Source: Tretioscincus oriximinensis (lineage: Eukaryota > Chordata > Lepidosauria > Squamata > Gymnophthalmidae). From it: DNA of 64,000 nt. Both the position numbers and the translations under genes were made by a program. Under the pieces are notes generated by a model. It did not search any database and had not been told where the DNA came from. It saw only the letters and a program-made list of their open reading frames with translations. The DNA lies in assembly GCA_022410635.1 (NCBI GenBank), contig JAJVDF010000164.1, forward strand, positions 600,860-664,859, given 5' to 3'. Shown in pieces: positions 1-12,600 of the stretch (position 1 is its first letter; every line of letters begins with the position of its first letter).

Positions 1-653
1 AAAAGATGGCGACCAGTGCGGGGAAATTGCTGATATACAAACAGAAAAATAATTATAGGAGAACAACTTAAAGACAATGTGGGTTGCGGAGAGAAAGGTT
101 TAATGGAAATAATGGCTTAAGAGCTGACGTAAAATACTGTATGAAGGAGAGCTAAAACTGAGAAACTGAATTGCTGACCTAACAAACAGAAGGAAGGTTC
201 TGGCTGGCTACTCAACTGTGCACTGAACTTCTCCTTCCAGGAAGAACTAGGTATTTTCTGCACTGAACTTTTATCCGGTTGGTAGAAAGGAAGAGTGTGT
301 TTGTGGAGGAACCTCAGCATGTGAAGATGCTGCAGCTCGTCCTAGGAACTGTGAAGGAGGGAAGGAGCGGGAAGGGTTGCCTTTCACCCTACCACTTGTA
401 CCTGCATTGTACTACCCATCTGGAAGTTTGTAAGGAGGAGAAAGAAAGATACTGCCGCATGTGGGAGGGCCATGCCTCATTCAAGGAGTGGATGCCAGAA
501 TAGGGGCATTTTTTACCTAGTATCCCAACTCTGTCTCACCTTCTTCTTGTCACTCCTTACATTCATAATGCCCCCCCCCCAATGAGGAATCAAAAATTAA
601 CCCACTGAGTACTGTTTTGCCATGGATCCCCACTCTCCTGGGCATGGGCAGAT
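1..653. other. No gene seen
   Basis: Short frames only, with no recognised domain, splice pattern or repeat. A run of ten C lies near 571-580. Confidence 0.4.
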
Positions 654-3163
654 ATGGTAAGGGGAAGGGGTCCTTTGAGAGGAATTCAGTGGGATGCATA
701 TNCACTCGCTACCTTCCCAACCTTTGCCCCATACAACCTCATAATAACAACGGGATCTCCGCCTCTGGCCTTGCTGTTGTGTAATGCCAGATCCATCAAT
801 AANAGGGTTGCAACAGTGCGCAACCTAGTTCTCGACCACCAGTTAGATCTGGCTTGTCTAACCGAAACTTGGGTTAGGGAAGCAGCATTTGGCCAAATGA
901 CACACACACCAGGGTTCTCAGTCCATCACCAAGCCAGGAGGGGTGCCCGGGGGTGTCTGTGTGGCAATTCTGGCCCGGGAAGCTCTCTCCCCCAGGAATG
1001 TACCAGTCCCAGAAATTCCTGGCATAGAATGTGTGGGCCTGGTCTTAAGCTCCCTGGAGAGACTGGCCACTCTCCTGATATACAGGTCACCTAGTGGTGT
1101 CAGACTGGGTGCTGAGGTTCCCCAATGTTATTGTTCTGGGGGATTTCAATGTCCAGGTCGATGCTGCCTTTCCTTGGGTGATAGAATGAGTCTCAACCAT
1201 TGCAGCACTAGGCCTCTCCTTACTTGGAACCGGCCCAACACATTCAGTGGGTCATACTTTAAATCTTATTTTCTGGTCTGGCATTGAAGTGGCCCTAACA
1301 GGTCTTGACCCAATTCCATGGTCTGACCATTATATCTTGAGGGCCTGTGTCCAGTTCTCTGTCCCTCCCGAGCTACATTCCAGAATGATTTTACACGAGG
1401 TTGCATGGACTTAACCAGTTTCCAGAACACCCTGCAGGACTTTGCTCCTATTGACAGCTCCATCGATGAGCTGGTTGAGAGCTGGAATACCAGACTCACC
1501 ACAGTCATCGACAAGATTGCCCCCAAGCGACCTCTTAGGCCACATAAGAAGCTTTCTCCTTGGTTTACCCTTGGTCCGTCCCCTTCAAAAAAGACCTAGT
1601 TTGGACCCTTATGATCTTGCCAACTACTGCCCAGAATCGAACCTCCCGTTCCTGGGCAAGGTAATCGAGAGAGTGGTGATGGAACAACTGCAAATGTTCT
1701 TAGATGCTGCTGCTATTCTGGACCCTTACCAATCTGGCTTCAGGCAAGGTTATGGGACAGAATCTTCTCTTTTGGCCATGCCAGATGATATCCGGAGGCA
1801 AACTGACCGAGGTGGGTCAGCCCTGCTGATCCTTTTGGATCTATCAGCAGCATTCAACATTGTGGACCATGACATCTTAATCCACTGCCTAAAAGAGGCT
1901 GGAGTTCAAGGAACAGCTCTAGCCTGGTTCTCCTCATTCATCCAGTGCAGAGGGCAGCAAGAACCCTTTGGGGACCAGAGCTCCCGGCAGTCTCCGCTCC
2001 AGTGTGGNGTCCCCCAGGGTGCACTGCTCTCCCCAATGCTTTTCAATATCTTGGCTATGTTAATCCGGAATCATGGACTGATCTGCCATCAGTACGCTGA
2101 TGATACTCGGCTCCTTCTGCTGATGGAGGGTCAGTCAGCTTCAGTCCCAGATATTCTCTCCCATTGTCTAGAAGCTATCGCAAACTGGTTAAGCAGTAGC
2201 AGGTTGAAATTAAACCCATCGAAGACAGAGGTCCTCTGGCTGGGCTGTGGGGCCAAACCTAGTGCTTTTCAACTGCCTTGTTTCGGGGAGAGCCCCCTAT
2301 GTACTCTCCCTATTGTCAAGAACCTGGGCATCCACCTGGACCCTAACCTTTCCATGGAGATCCAGGTGGTTCGCTCAGTTCAAACAGCTTTTTTCTACCT
2401 GAGACAAGCTCAGCAGTTGGCCCCTTACCTCTCTCGCCCCAAGCTAGCTACCATGATCCATGCGACTGTTACTGCTTGGCTGGATTATTGCAATTCTCTC
2501 TACACTGGCCTCCCTTTGCGCCTTATCCGGAGACTGAAGTTGGTCTAGAATGCAGCAACCCGTTTATTAATAGGTGCCCCACGTGGGGCCCACATAACCC
2601 CTATTTTATGGGAACTGCACTGGTTGCCGATTGAGTTCCGGATCCAGTTCAAGGTGCTGGTTGTGACCTCATATCTGCGAGACAGCTGGCCACCTGCACA
2701 CCCAGGAGAACACTGAGATCATCCGTGGATCTTAATCGGTTACAGGTTCCTGGTGTCAGGGAGGTCCACCTTTCGGTCACCAAAAATAGGGCATTCTCCT
2801 GTGTAGCCTCTACCTGGTGGAACACCCTCTCTATGAGTACTTGAGGAATTCGAGAACTGTCAAGTTTCTTGAGAGCTTGCAAAGCAGAGTTGTTCTGCCA
2901 GGCCTTTAGCTAGCTTAAGTCTAGCCTCAGACAGATCTGCTTCTACTGCTGTTTAATATTCTCTGGAGGTGAATTGGCGTACATTGGGGGTCATGACTGC
3001 AATTTTAAAAAATATTTCCCTGGATCTGTTTTTATCATTTTTATTGTATTGTACTGGTTTATATATAATTCATCTTGTATTTTATATTTTGTACTGTATC
3101 GTGAGCTGCCCAGAGCCCTTTGTGGCATGGGCAGGATATAAATTCAATAGTAAAGTAAAATAA
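654..3163 (+). mobile_element. L2/CR1-group non-LTR retrotransposon, dead, internally deleted
   Basis: Endonuclease remnants run from about 760 (LLCNARSIN, then LDLACLTETW). Reverse transcriptase follows from about 1610 (NYCPESNLPFLGKVIERV, SAAFNIVDHDIL, VPQGALLSP) with the YADDT active-site motif at 2093-2107. A C-terminal part reads LNPSKTEVLWLG and YCNSLYTGLP. Frameshifts and a stop break the frame. The link between endonuclease and RT near 1565-1600 is missing about 150 residues. The 3' tail (CTGCCCAGAGCCC...ATAAATTCA) matches tails scattered elsewhere in the window. The clade call rests on motif resemblance. Confidence 0.85.
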
Positions 3164-3218
3164 AGATGGGGTAGCTATTCCACTAAAACTTTGGGTATAG
3201 GGTGGTATAGAAATGCAA

Positions 3219-3258
3219 ATCTATCTATCTATCTATTGATCTATCTATCTATTGATCT
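3219..3258. repeat. (ATCT)n microsatellite
   Basis: Tandem ATCT units interrupted twice by TGATCT, directly following the LINE tail region. Confidence 0.8.
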
Positions 3259-4002
3259 ATGGAAATAATGCTGTGTATTTCTATGAAAAATCAACATTTC
3301 TGTTTACTGGTATTCTGGATTTCTAGTAAGATTTGAAATCACAAACAATATCTTCTTGATGCACCAGCACATCTCAACCATAAATAGACCCACTCTCTGT
3401 GCTCTGGTGGGTAATTATTGCTGGCCTGCCTTGAAGCCTGCCTTTGACCTTCAGGGGCTCTGCAGGCCGGCATCGGCTACTGCAAGGTCTCCCATGAACA
3501 CATGCGGAATGGTGAACTTGCAGTCAATTAGAGCCCTGCAAGGGACTGTGTTGTGCTTGGGGCTTCTTCTTTTGTCATGTCAGTGGGGGTGGATAGGCAA
3601 TGGTGCATTCTCGGTTGATCATTAAGGGCAGTTACTGACCTGCTTGGTAACCATCATGCTTGAGTTGAAGGACTCCAAAAGGGTTTTGGAGCATGCAACT
3701 TACCCTTGAGGAGGGATTAACCTGTCTCCAGTCCTGCAGGAAAGGGTTGTGCTGGGCGTTACGCTACGTGATACCCCCTGTTGGATCCACAGCTGCTTCC
3801 ATTAAATGGCTGGATGATGCCTTGCAGCGAATGCAGGTGATACTGCTGCTGGTGGTCCCCTTTAAAGCCTGGTTGTTGACTGTAGCAGATCAGTCCATGG
3901 GGATCGATCAGCCTCGGAATGTTGCACCATACCTTCCAACCGCGTCATGGCTATGTTTATTCCACTAATTTTTTAAAAATCTAATTATTAATGTATGAAT
4001 TT
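3259..4002. other. No gene seen
   Basis: Open frames at 3356-3625 and 3693-3968 have no recognisable motif, start context or splice partner. The stretch is moderately GC-rich relative to its surroundings and may be an unnamed repeat. Confidence 0.35.
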
Positions 4003-4005
4003 CAG

Positions 4006-4085
4006 AGAAATAGTCGTGTTAGTCCAGCAGAAAGTCCTGCAAAGGGGCCAGTAGCACTTTGAGACTAACAGGAGAAAAATGAGTG
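4006..4085 (+). repeat. Fragment of foldback repeat family A
   Basis: TCAGAGAAATAGTCGTGTTA, then AGTCC and GGCCAGTAGCACTTTGAGAC, are shared with the full copies at 49317-49514 and 62027-62222. Only one arm is present. Confidence 0.7.
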
Positions 4086-4115
4086 CAGTGAATTAATAAA
4101 ATAAATAAAACTAAA

Positions 4116-4289
4116 ACAAATAAATAAAAATAAAATAAATAAATAAAAGTGTCTGAAAAGTGGATCTGAAATATTGTGAGGCAGTGAAACATTGTGTTCT
4201 TTACATCTTGTATTTTTTTTAACAGTCACAATATTTCAGATCCACTTTTCAGACACTTTTATTTATTTATTTTATTTTTATTTATTTGT
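4116..4289. repeat. Perfect 64-nt inverted repeat
   Basis: 4116-4179 is the exact reverse complement of 4226-4289, with a 46-nt spacer. The arms run from an ATAAA-rich tract into GTGTCTGAAAAGTGGATCTG. The right arm leads straight into a LINE tail relic (CCTGCCCTATATCC...GGTCTCAGGGTGG, to about 4335), suggesting that the left arm is a local inverted copy. Confidence 0.9.
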
Positions 4290-4335
4290 ACTTGTATCCT
4301 GCCCTATATCCAAAGGTCTCAGGGTGGCCAACCAT

Positions 4336-5217
4336 AGGACGATGCACATAGCTGTTTTTGATGTGACATAAGCATGATGCACAGCCACTTCCTGCTAAAT
4401 ACCTGTTGCGTTCTGTATTAAAATTTCATTTAACCCAGGATCTGTTATCACTAGAGGAGGAAGTCAGAAAGTGGCTATCTCCAGCATTAAAACAGAACAA
4501 AGGGTGTTTGCCACTGCTGAAATTGCTTTCCTTTTCAAGACCTCTGAGAGTTGAGGTTGCCTGTCCAGTTCCTGCTATTTCTCTTGAAGGTCGGGAGAAC
4601 ACTACATATACCAGCAGTAGATGACCTGGCACTGGGGAAATTTGGAAACTGTAGAGGAAAACCTACATGTCCTGTCCTTTAGGCCTGGGAATCGAGATGT
4701 TTCCACCCCTATTATCCTCAAAGTTATTACAATCACGAACTTGGCAGAAGAAAGACCATGGTGTTGTGCAAACACAGGTCAGCAAAAGCTTATATTTGGG
4801 GCTAGCTGGGGTTGTCAGTTTACACCCTGCTTCTAATGTCCTCAGAAGTGACAGCAAGAGGATGAAAGATATGTAGAAAGAGAAAAGAAAAAGAAAAAAT
4901 CAAGATGAGAGGCAATCGGAGAAAATGCTGCCTTAGCTTTCCTATGACTATATTGGAAATGACAGATATANTTTCCTAAGTCAGTTGACTGAGGCTTGAT
5001 TTGTACTTGGCCTTATTCTGTTCAAGAAAATCATCTCTGGGGCCTGCTATTAAGATATCATTTCAGACTAATACTGGTCCTGTGTGATCTATTGTCAACA
5101 CAGAATTGCATAAATCCATAAATAGCACTTTCTGGAACAGAATAAGGTTAAGGCCTAATAACTCTTTACATTGCTCTTAAAGGAAAACCAGTAATGATGT
5201 TTAGTTTCCCATTTTTA
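4336..5217. other. No gene seen
   Basis: Only short frames. Around 5035-5160 there are traces of a foldback (TTCTGGAACAGAATAAGG against ATTCTGTTCAAGAAAA), probably an old MITE. Confidence 0.35.
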
Positions 5218-5570
5218 CCTGTATATACTCGAGTAAAAGTCAACCTGAATATAAGCAGAGGCACCTAATTTTACCACTAAAAACTGGGGAAACGTATTGA
5301 CTCATGTATAAGCCTAGGGAGGGAAATGCAGCAGAGTGGGGATAAAGAAAGGAAAGGAACTCAGTGCCTCCCCTGAGCCCATCCAAGATGGCTGTCACCT
5401 CCTGGGGCCCGCAGCCTCCCATGGAGTCATGCAGTTCTCAGGGCTACATGCTGGAAGCTCCTGGGGGGGCCTTGGCATTCGCTTCTTGGGACCCAAGCCC
5501 AGGATGATTAGGCACACATAAAAGATGTTGGCAGCAGGGAGGCTCTGGTACTAGATCACCCTTGCCTCGC
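5218..5570 (+). repeat. Interspersed repeat with TATACTCGAGTAAAAG motif
   Basis: Begins CTGTATATACTCGAGTAAAAG and continues AAGCAGAGGCACCTAATTTT, CGTATTGACTCATGTATAAG. This arrangement is a widely dispersed vertebrate repeat, probably a non-autonomous DNA element. The boundaries are approximate. Confidence 0.5.
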
Positions 5571-6289
5571 TGGATATGTGCTAACTGCATCCATGTAGAT
5601 TTTCCCTTTAGCATAATCTATTTTTTATAAAATTCTTCCTCTAATACTTTTCCATTACTTTAACAGTTTGGAATAAAAAGACAGGTCCCAATATTCCTTA
5701 ACTGGCTAAGTAATAGAATAGAAAACAGAGTAGAAGTAAGTGGACAGTTCTCACAATGGAGACATGTAACAAGTTGCGTGTCCCTGATTTTTGTCTTGGG
5801 ACAATGTTTTTAAACTTATGAGTAATCTGGCATGATCAGTAGAATAACCACTAAAAGCACACAAGTGAATATGGAAACATTAGGGGATTGAACATTAAAA
5901 TGGCAGATGCTGTTTAATGTGACCAATATAACTGTGCATCTTGGAGCTAAAAATTCTAACAATCATACATACTGATAGGTTGTAAAATAACTGACTGTCA
6001 TATGACTGACATATCAAATACAAAAAATAGTTGTTCCTCAACAATCACTCGTGCAACTTTTTTTAAAAAATGTAGTTTCAGGATAATTAGTTCACTTTCA
6101 CCATTCATCCCATTAAACATGTTAACAAATATTTGTTTCCATGGTGATGATCTCAGAAACAGGTATTTTTGTCAAGTAGAATATGAGCAAGAATCATCTT
6201 GCTGGGCCCAAATAGCTTTGGGTAATTTGATTTCCATAATCATGATCAGTGGACTAACCTTTGAGACTTGCTAACACTATCAGCCTTGA
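5571..6289. other. No gene seen
   Basis: AT-rich sequence with short frames and no recognised domain. Confidence 0.35.
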
Positions 6290-7262
6290 AAAGTAAAAGA
6301 AAAGAAAACATAAGGAGTGGGGATACAAAATTAAAGAAGATTATAAGGAAAATATTAGACAAAGAAAAAGGAATAGCAGGAAGAATTTATAGGCATATAG
6401 GATCAGTAAATCAGGAGATAGAAGAGGAATTATATGGTACTTGAAGTATATGGATATAAGATTACGGTTTTAAAATGTGGATTTTGCACTTTTATTGTTG
6501 TTGCCGCCCATTATGGGGCGGGGTACAAATGTAAATAAATAAATAAGATGAGAAGATAATAGAAGACATAATAGGATGATAAAACAAAGAATAATCGTAT
6601 GAATGAAACAAGAAGGAAAATACTCCATAAATGGTATAGGACAGCGACACAATTGTCACATTTCTTTCCTAATGTTCCTGGAACATGTTGGCATGGATGC
6701 CAATGAAGAGGCTGTTTTATACATATGAAATGAAAGGATTAAGGAATTTTGGGAAAAAAGTAGAAAGAGAAATAAATAGTATCTTCACTTTACAAATAAA
6801 AATAACAGGTAAAATGGCTGTATTACATGGAGATTTGGAAAATATTATGCCTGAGAATGTGAGAGATGTTGTATCTAAGATAATCACTTGTACTCAGACT
6901 GTTCAAGTGAGTGGGTGGAAAGATAGCACTATATGGACAATTCAGAAAATGTATGATTATATAATTACAACTGAAATTTTTAATTATAGAATTAATTATC
7001 TGGATAATATTCAGAAAATAAGAGATTTCAAACAAAAATAGTTAATAGTTAAAAATTATTTAGGGGCAAATATAAGGAGTAAAGCAATGAAATTAAGACT
7101 GAGGTTAATTTACCAAATTTCAGTCCCTTTGGTGAATATTGAAGATGTATGTAAATAAGGGAGAGAGTGGGGGAGGGATAAAAAGGTTTGAAAAACTGTA
7201 AAAGAAATGGATAAAATGTTTTCATTGTATTATGCTATAAAGAGAAATAAAGTGTTTTAAAC
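6290..7262 (+). mobile_element. L1-like LINE, 3' fragment
   Basis: The frame at 6685-7041 (FGKKVEREINSIFTLQIKI, then NVRDVVSKII and later WKDSTIWTIQKMYDYI) resembles the C-terminal end of L1 ORF2. An A-rich 3' region (GGGGGAGGGATAAAAAGG) ends in AATAAA near 7247. A LINE tail fragment with a TAAA run interrupts it at about 6480-6545. The family call is by resemblance. Confidence 0.6.
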
Positions 7263-7427
7263 CAAAAATGAAAGAAAAATGTACATTTAGAAATCATCAT
7301 GATAGCTGCCAATCCCAGGAAGATAAGCAGATGCCATATGAAAAATATTTTTGTTGTTTTTCTTCTGCCTTCACAGAAGGATGTGATATGGCCTTATTAG
7401 GGCTCTGAACTCAGGAAGTCTTACTTA

Positions 7428-7905
7428 GGGTTGCCATATGTCCCGGGAAGGCGGGACAATCCTGGTTTGGGGGACTAAAATATAATCCCCTCCGGGTTTT
7501 AAGATAAAATCCTGGATTTTTACATTCCCCGATGCTGCATCAGGAAATATAAAAATGCAGGATTTTAAAGGAAAAGGAGCAGTCAGAGCTGACGGCTGCA
7601 GCCTGGCAATGCTTTCCGGGGTCCTGGAAGGAACCTCGGAGCGTGCCATAGCTGCTCCAATGCTGGAGGCGGGGTTTTGCGTCCATTTTTCCTCCGCTGG
7701 AGGTGAGTTGGTGCGCTTTGCAGCAAGCGCGAAACCCTACCTCCAGCATTGGAGCACAGGTTCTGCCTGTTTCACTANAAGTGTCTGCATGTGCGTGCGC
7801 ACGCACACGTGTGTGTGCACACGCGTGTACGTGTGTGTGCACCTGCGTGCATGCACCCCCATCCCACCCCCGTCCCGGTTTTGGGCTGCCAGAATATGGC
7901 AGCCC
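7428..7905. mobile_element. TIR element B1 (GGGTTGCC ends, TA flanks)
   Basis: The left end GGGTTGCCATATG and right end CATATTCTGGCAGCCC orientation agree with one insertion, as ATATGGCAGCCC is the inverted right terminus. Both sides are flanked by TA (7426-7427 and 7906-7907), as in Tc1/mariner-type target duplication. Inner arms also invert (CTCCAATGCTGGAGG against CCTCCAGCATTGGAG). It has no transposase frame, so it is non-autonomous. A related copy is at 37053-37770. Confidence 0.65.
7786..7842. repeat. 57-bp strictly alternating purine-pyrimidine tract
   Basis: TG, CG, CA and TA steps alternate without a break, mixing GTGCGTGCGCACGCACAC and CACGCGTGTACG. This is the classic Z-DNA-forming composition, and the tract is also self-complementary in parts. 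It lies inside element B1. Confidence 0.85.
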
Positions 7906-7907
7906 TA

Positions 7908-8811
7908 GTCTTACTGTTTTTTTTAAATGATTTGAAGACACTTAGACCAAGCTGACAGACATTCATATCATATAATCTATCATATAATAATCCTGCATGT
8001 AATACATTTTGTAAAGGCAGACCAACTTTGGGTATATGTATTCATTATACAGACGGAACTACTCATTGCATGTGTGGAAAAACCACTGTGCTGACCGAAT
8101 CTGTCAGTGTTCCATATTTCCGATCATGAAGATGTCGCAGATCTTGAGGGAAAATGAGATTCATGAAGTTTGTTACATTCAAAAGTTGCAAGATAAAAGG
8201 CTCCAAAGTCAAGGAAATTATGGCCACAGCTTGCTCAGATAATATTCTGAACTTTAGGGTAAAAAACATCTGTAGTTATTTCATAATTGTACTTGATTTG
8301 CTGGACATAATGTTGGTGCTCATAATGTAATCCTGAAATACATACATGAAAGTTACAGGATAACAACTGCTTAATCCTGTTGAATTTGCACAAGAAAAAG
8401 CAGTATTAGAAGTTTCCCAAAACTCAGGTCAATGTAAAGGTGATGTTTTTCCTTTGGATTTACTTGCCCAACAATTACTCCAAACAAGAGTAAAGTCATA
8501 AGCAAGGGATTATAGAGCATTTCATGACAAAGAAAGGGGACCTCTTCATGCATATGGGTAACCAGAAAGGAAAGTGTAAGTCTTTTATAACATTACAAAC
8601 AGAAATATTGATACAAAAAACAACAAACTGGTTGGGACCTCTGTCTGGATTACTGCATGAAAAGTACAGTTAGAGTTTGGTGTGAGATGTTACTAATCAG
8701 AAATATTTTACGTGATGCTGGTCCCTTTGTTAGGTCACCTGGCAAGAAAACCTCACAACTTCAGTATCACTCTATTGCTAAAATTCAGAATATCAATGTA
8801 ACATCAATGGC
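7908..8811. other. No gene seen
   Basis: AT-rich, short frames only; no motif recognised. Confidence 0.35.
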
Positions 8812-8938
8812 TTTCTAAGAATTAGCTGTGTTGGTCTGGCAAAGGGGTCCCGTAGTACCCTAGAGACTAGCATGAAAAGAGTAGGTAGCATGAGCTTTGG
8901 TAGTTTACTTCTTCTTCAGATGTGATAATGGATGCTAA
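8812..8938 (+). repeat. Diverged copy of foldback repeat family A
   Basis: AGAATTAGCTGTGTTGGTCT, then CCTAGAGACTAGCATGAAAA and TTCTTCTTCAGATG follow the order of the family A left arm, with many substitutions. Confidence 0.6.
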
Positions 8939-8989
8939 TTCTGGATATTCTTTGTATTAGTAAATCACTATATTGTGAAATAAGTGGGG

Positions 8990-9125
8990 GTGAGGTCAAC
9001 GCTCTTTCTGTACTGGACTTTATTCTGGGATATTTCTCAAAATAGGGGTCTGCCATCCATATGTTAGTGCAGAATATTGCAAGTTCAGTGTAGAATGTGC
9101 TTAACTGATCTGTATAGTAATGTAG
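8990..9125. repeat. Diverged MITE, family D
   Basis: TTTCTGTACTGGACTTTATTCTGGGATATTT-like order (compare 53143-53288 and 62991-63135): an ACTG..TTATTCTG..ATAT block, then a CATATGTTAGTGCAG block. Ends are eroded. Confidence 0.4.
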
Positions 9126-9566
9126 CAGGAAACTGCATTCAGATTAGAAAGCAGATGTAAAGCCTTAGTTCTTGACTGTTGCTCAAAAAATGCAAAAAAC
9201 ATCCCCATGTGGGGGATGTAAGATTATTTTGCCTTTATCGCACAGACATGCAGCGATTTTGAGATCCGTCTTCAATTACATATACAGAACTATTTGTCAA
9301 AAGGTTTTGTTATTAATATTACTCGAATTTGCTTACAAATGATGTATCCCACAGTCAGAGTATGCTGACTATAATGAAAATGGATTGATTGTTAAATGTA
9401 TCATTTTGACAAGATCCTGGGTGTGGTTCCTAGCCTGTCCCATCCTATGGAAGTTATGCTTATGGAATCATTAGAATTCAAATCACCTCTCATCAGACTG
9501 GTTTTAATAATGGCTGTTCTGAAGATGTCATAAGGAAGGTGGAGAAACTAGCCTCAGATATATACT

Positions 9567-9573
9567 TATATAA
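9567..9573 (+). promoter_or_regulatory. TATA-like box of gene 1
   Basis: TATATAA lies 67 bp upstream of the gene 1 start codon. Transcription starting about 30 bp downstream would give a 5' UTR of roughly 45 nt with no upstream ATG in good context. This is positional inference only. Confidence 0.4.
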
Positions 9574-9640
9574 TTGAAGCTAGATCTGTGAGGCTTCTTG
9601 TGAGACATGAACTAAAGGACTCCAGCAACACTTCCTAAGC

Positions 9641-9692
9641 ATGAAGCTAACAGGTGTCTTTGTGGTCCTGGCACTTTTCAGCCACTTTGAAG
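9641..9692 (+). CDS. SPINK5: Gene 1 exon 1: signal peptide
   Basis: Encodes [17 protein letters not shown] plus one base (phase 1). A Lys after Met followed by a hydrophobic core (VFVVLAL) is a typical secretion signal, so this ATG was chosen as the start. The donor is AG/GTAAGC. The same layout, a short signal exon ending in phase 1, is used by gene 2. Confidence 0.8.
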
Positions 9693-12600
9693 GTAAGCTG
9701 CGCATAATATATCCGGCACAGATTTATATAGTAAATGCCTGGCAGGTTCTGTATTTGCCTATGGATTTCAGTCAAACCATTGAATTTTAGCAAAGCAAAA
9801 AGAATATCAATGATTGAGAAAAGTGAGAATCTAAAATGTGAAACTGAACTGTTATGAAATTTGTTTCCAAGATTGTTAACAAAACTGGATTGATGTAGTT
9901 TTATTTTTAAGAAAAGCTGTGAATGTTTATGAGTGAAAACATTAGAACCTTCTCACCTTGCTGAAAAGAATATTTTAAAAATCTGTGGCTTGGTAGAAAA
10001 ATACTTGATGAAATGTTTCATCCCAAAGCTCATATGGCAAAGGTAAAACACGCCGATGTGTTTAATTGTGTTCACAAGGGGAAATAATGTCAAACAGTGG
10101 TAACATTACATTTTTATTATTTGCACTGAAAAAAATACATGGATTTTATATTAGTAGTGTTTATTTTATGATGCTGTTGCACAATTATTGTTTTTAGCAT
10201 TAAGAAGCTTTTTAATCTAGATGTTTCTTTTTTAAAAAAAAAAAGTTAACTTGATAAAGGTTATTTTGATACGCTCCTGGAGCTTTGAGCCATAGCTTTA
10301 ATAAACAGGAATTTTGAAAGAGAGGGCAATAGAATGAGGAAAGCTGCCAGTTATTGTCAAAAATCTACTCTATACTTTCAAGTAACTGGAGCGTATGTGC
10401 CTAGAAATTTTCTTCTATTTTATTTTCTTGCTTTACTTGATGTCAGAATTACCCTTGTCTCCAAACCTCTTTAGTAATTTTTGATTAAGTGACTAATTTG
10501 TCTTAGGCATTGCAGAAATAATGATAGGTGTAGCTATCAGGATATGCTAACCTTCTTGTGGATAGCACAAGCAGCCGGAAAAGTTATTTGTTTCTTTGTA
10601 TTGAATATTTGTAAAGCATCTCTGGTATGAAAAAAGATCTTAAAAAGCAGTTCATATGAAATGTTATTAAAAGCAAGGGATAAAAGAAGAACGCTTGAAT
10701 GTAAAAATGTTCATATATGAATATAAGAACATAAGAAAACTCCCACCGTTTTAAATGAGAGTCCATCTGAATCAAATCAGAGCTCAGCATCTTGTCTCAT
10801 ACAGTGACCCATAAATTACTCCTGGGCATCTTGAGCAGAATACAAAGGCAAAATTCTCACCTGTACTCAATTCCCTGCAAATTGCATTTAGAGGCTTCCT
10901 GCCTGTCTCTCCAGCTGTTGATGCACCTGTTAGCTATGAATTTTTGTTTGCTTTTTCTTAAAGCCATCCAGGCTTATCAGAGTGAAATGACTTGTAAATT
11001 GCAGGCTTAGTTGAAGATAACAAACACAAGATAGCATTCAGTAATTTGTGATGCAGAACCTTCCTTGATTATTTTGGTGATCTTGTAGGGAAAGCAATCT
11101 GAACGTGTTTTGTTTACATAGATTGGAAATCTAAAAGTTCCAGACTTGAAACTTTCAGTTCAGATTGCTAGACAATTACCTCTTCCTCATGGCATCTCTT
11201 AATATTCATCCTTCTTTCATAGCAGTTGGGTGACTGTGACAACTCCCTCTGCATGTAATGAGAGGTATCCTAGAGAAAAAAGCTAATTACAATTCCTCAT
11301 CTAATCTTAATGACATATCAATAATTGGATATTACTGTTTAGCAAAGTGTCTTCTGAATATAGGGATCTTAATTTAAATCATAGCAAAAGGTATACTGTT
11401 TTAAGGAATCTTCTTCTAAACAGATCTGCACACTTGGGGGCTCATCTACACCTGGCTGTTCAACCCTGGCCAATCCCCATCCTGAAAGGGCACCTTTTTA
11501 TAGCATAGGCACACGTGCAGCAGCACCTCCTATACATCTCTGGGAACAGATTTCCATCCTTTATGAGCACATGAAGGGCCTGGCAATGCTGGTGGCAGCA
11601 GAACATATTGGGACCACCAATGAGAGAGATTGGCCTGGGCACGTGTCCTGCTCTGANAGGAGAGATTTTCTGGGTGACATACTGTTGTGGGGATGAGAGG
11701 AGAGGGGAGGAGGGAGATGGAAGAAGAGCCATTTACCTAGAGCAAAGGAGGCCTGTGTAAAATACGGTTCCAGATGTGGAGATCGCCTGTATAACACATT
11801 TGTATACCATTTGAGACTGCTAATTGCTCTATGATTCTATAGCGAAATACAATGCCATTCTCCTTTGCTGGAAATCATCAAACAAGGGGTGAATATTTAT
11901 CTGGCTGGGATGGCTCAGTGAATCCTGCATAGAGCAGGAGATTGGAATTTATGGCCCTGGAGGTCCCTTCTAATGCTATGGTTCTATTTTAGATAATATT
12001 TTTAAGCCCTGATACTAATAAATAAAAAGTAGTGTGTAACACACCTTCCCCTTCACACATGTTAGTGGGATTGCTGTCACCAGCAAAGCAGCCTATCATC
12101 CCCTGTATGAGCCTTTGGGGCTAAAATCCCAGCTGAAATTGCCATTGGGCACCCAGAACTGTGCTGAATTTCTGATCCACATGAGTAATTGTGGCTGAGA
12201 ATTTTGTTCTGTGAATTGAATACAACTTGTGGTAGGATTCTATTTACTATCACAGGGCATAGGCCATTTGGCTAATCCTTGATCATTTCAACAGCAACTC
12301 CTGTGACTCCTACACTGAGGTGAAGCTTCTTCCAGATTAAGCTTTATTTTCCCCGATTTATCTTCTTACTGGCAATCAAGCAGCATGGAAAAACATAATT
12401 AGGGATACATAAACCTTGATTTATGAAAGTTACAGTTTTGGAATCAATCAATATCCTGCAAGNAGAAGAAAAGTATGTTTGGAAACATAAGTATGAAAAG
12501 CACCAAGATTAGAAGAAATATCCACTGAACTGTTTTACAATTGTGTAAGAGTGTAGACAGATTCAGAACAACATTCTGTAGACTGGAGAGAGACTGGTGC

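Noticed and set aside
7540..7941. 133-codon minus-strand frame
   Set aside because: It runs through the alternating GT/CA tract of element B1, giving a His/Ala/Cys/Arg/Thr-rich product of low complexity and no known domain.
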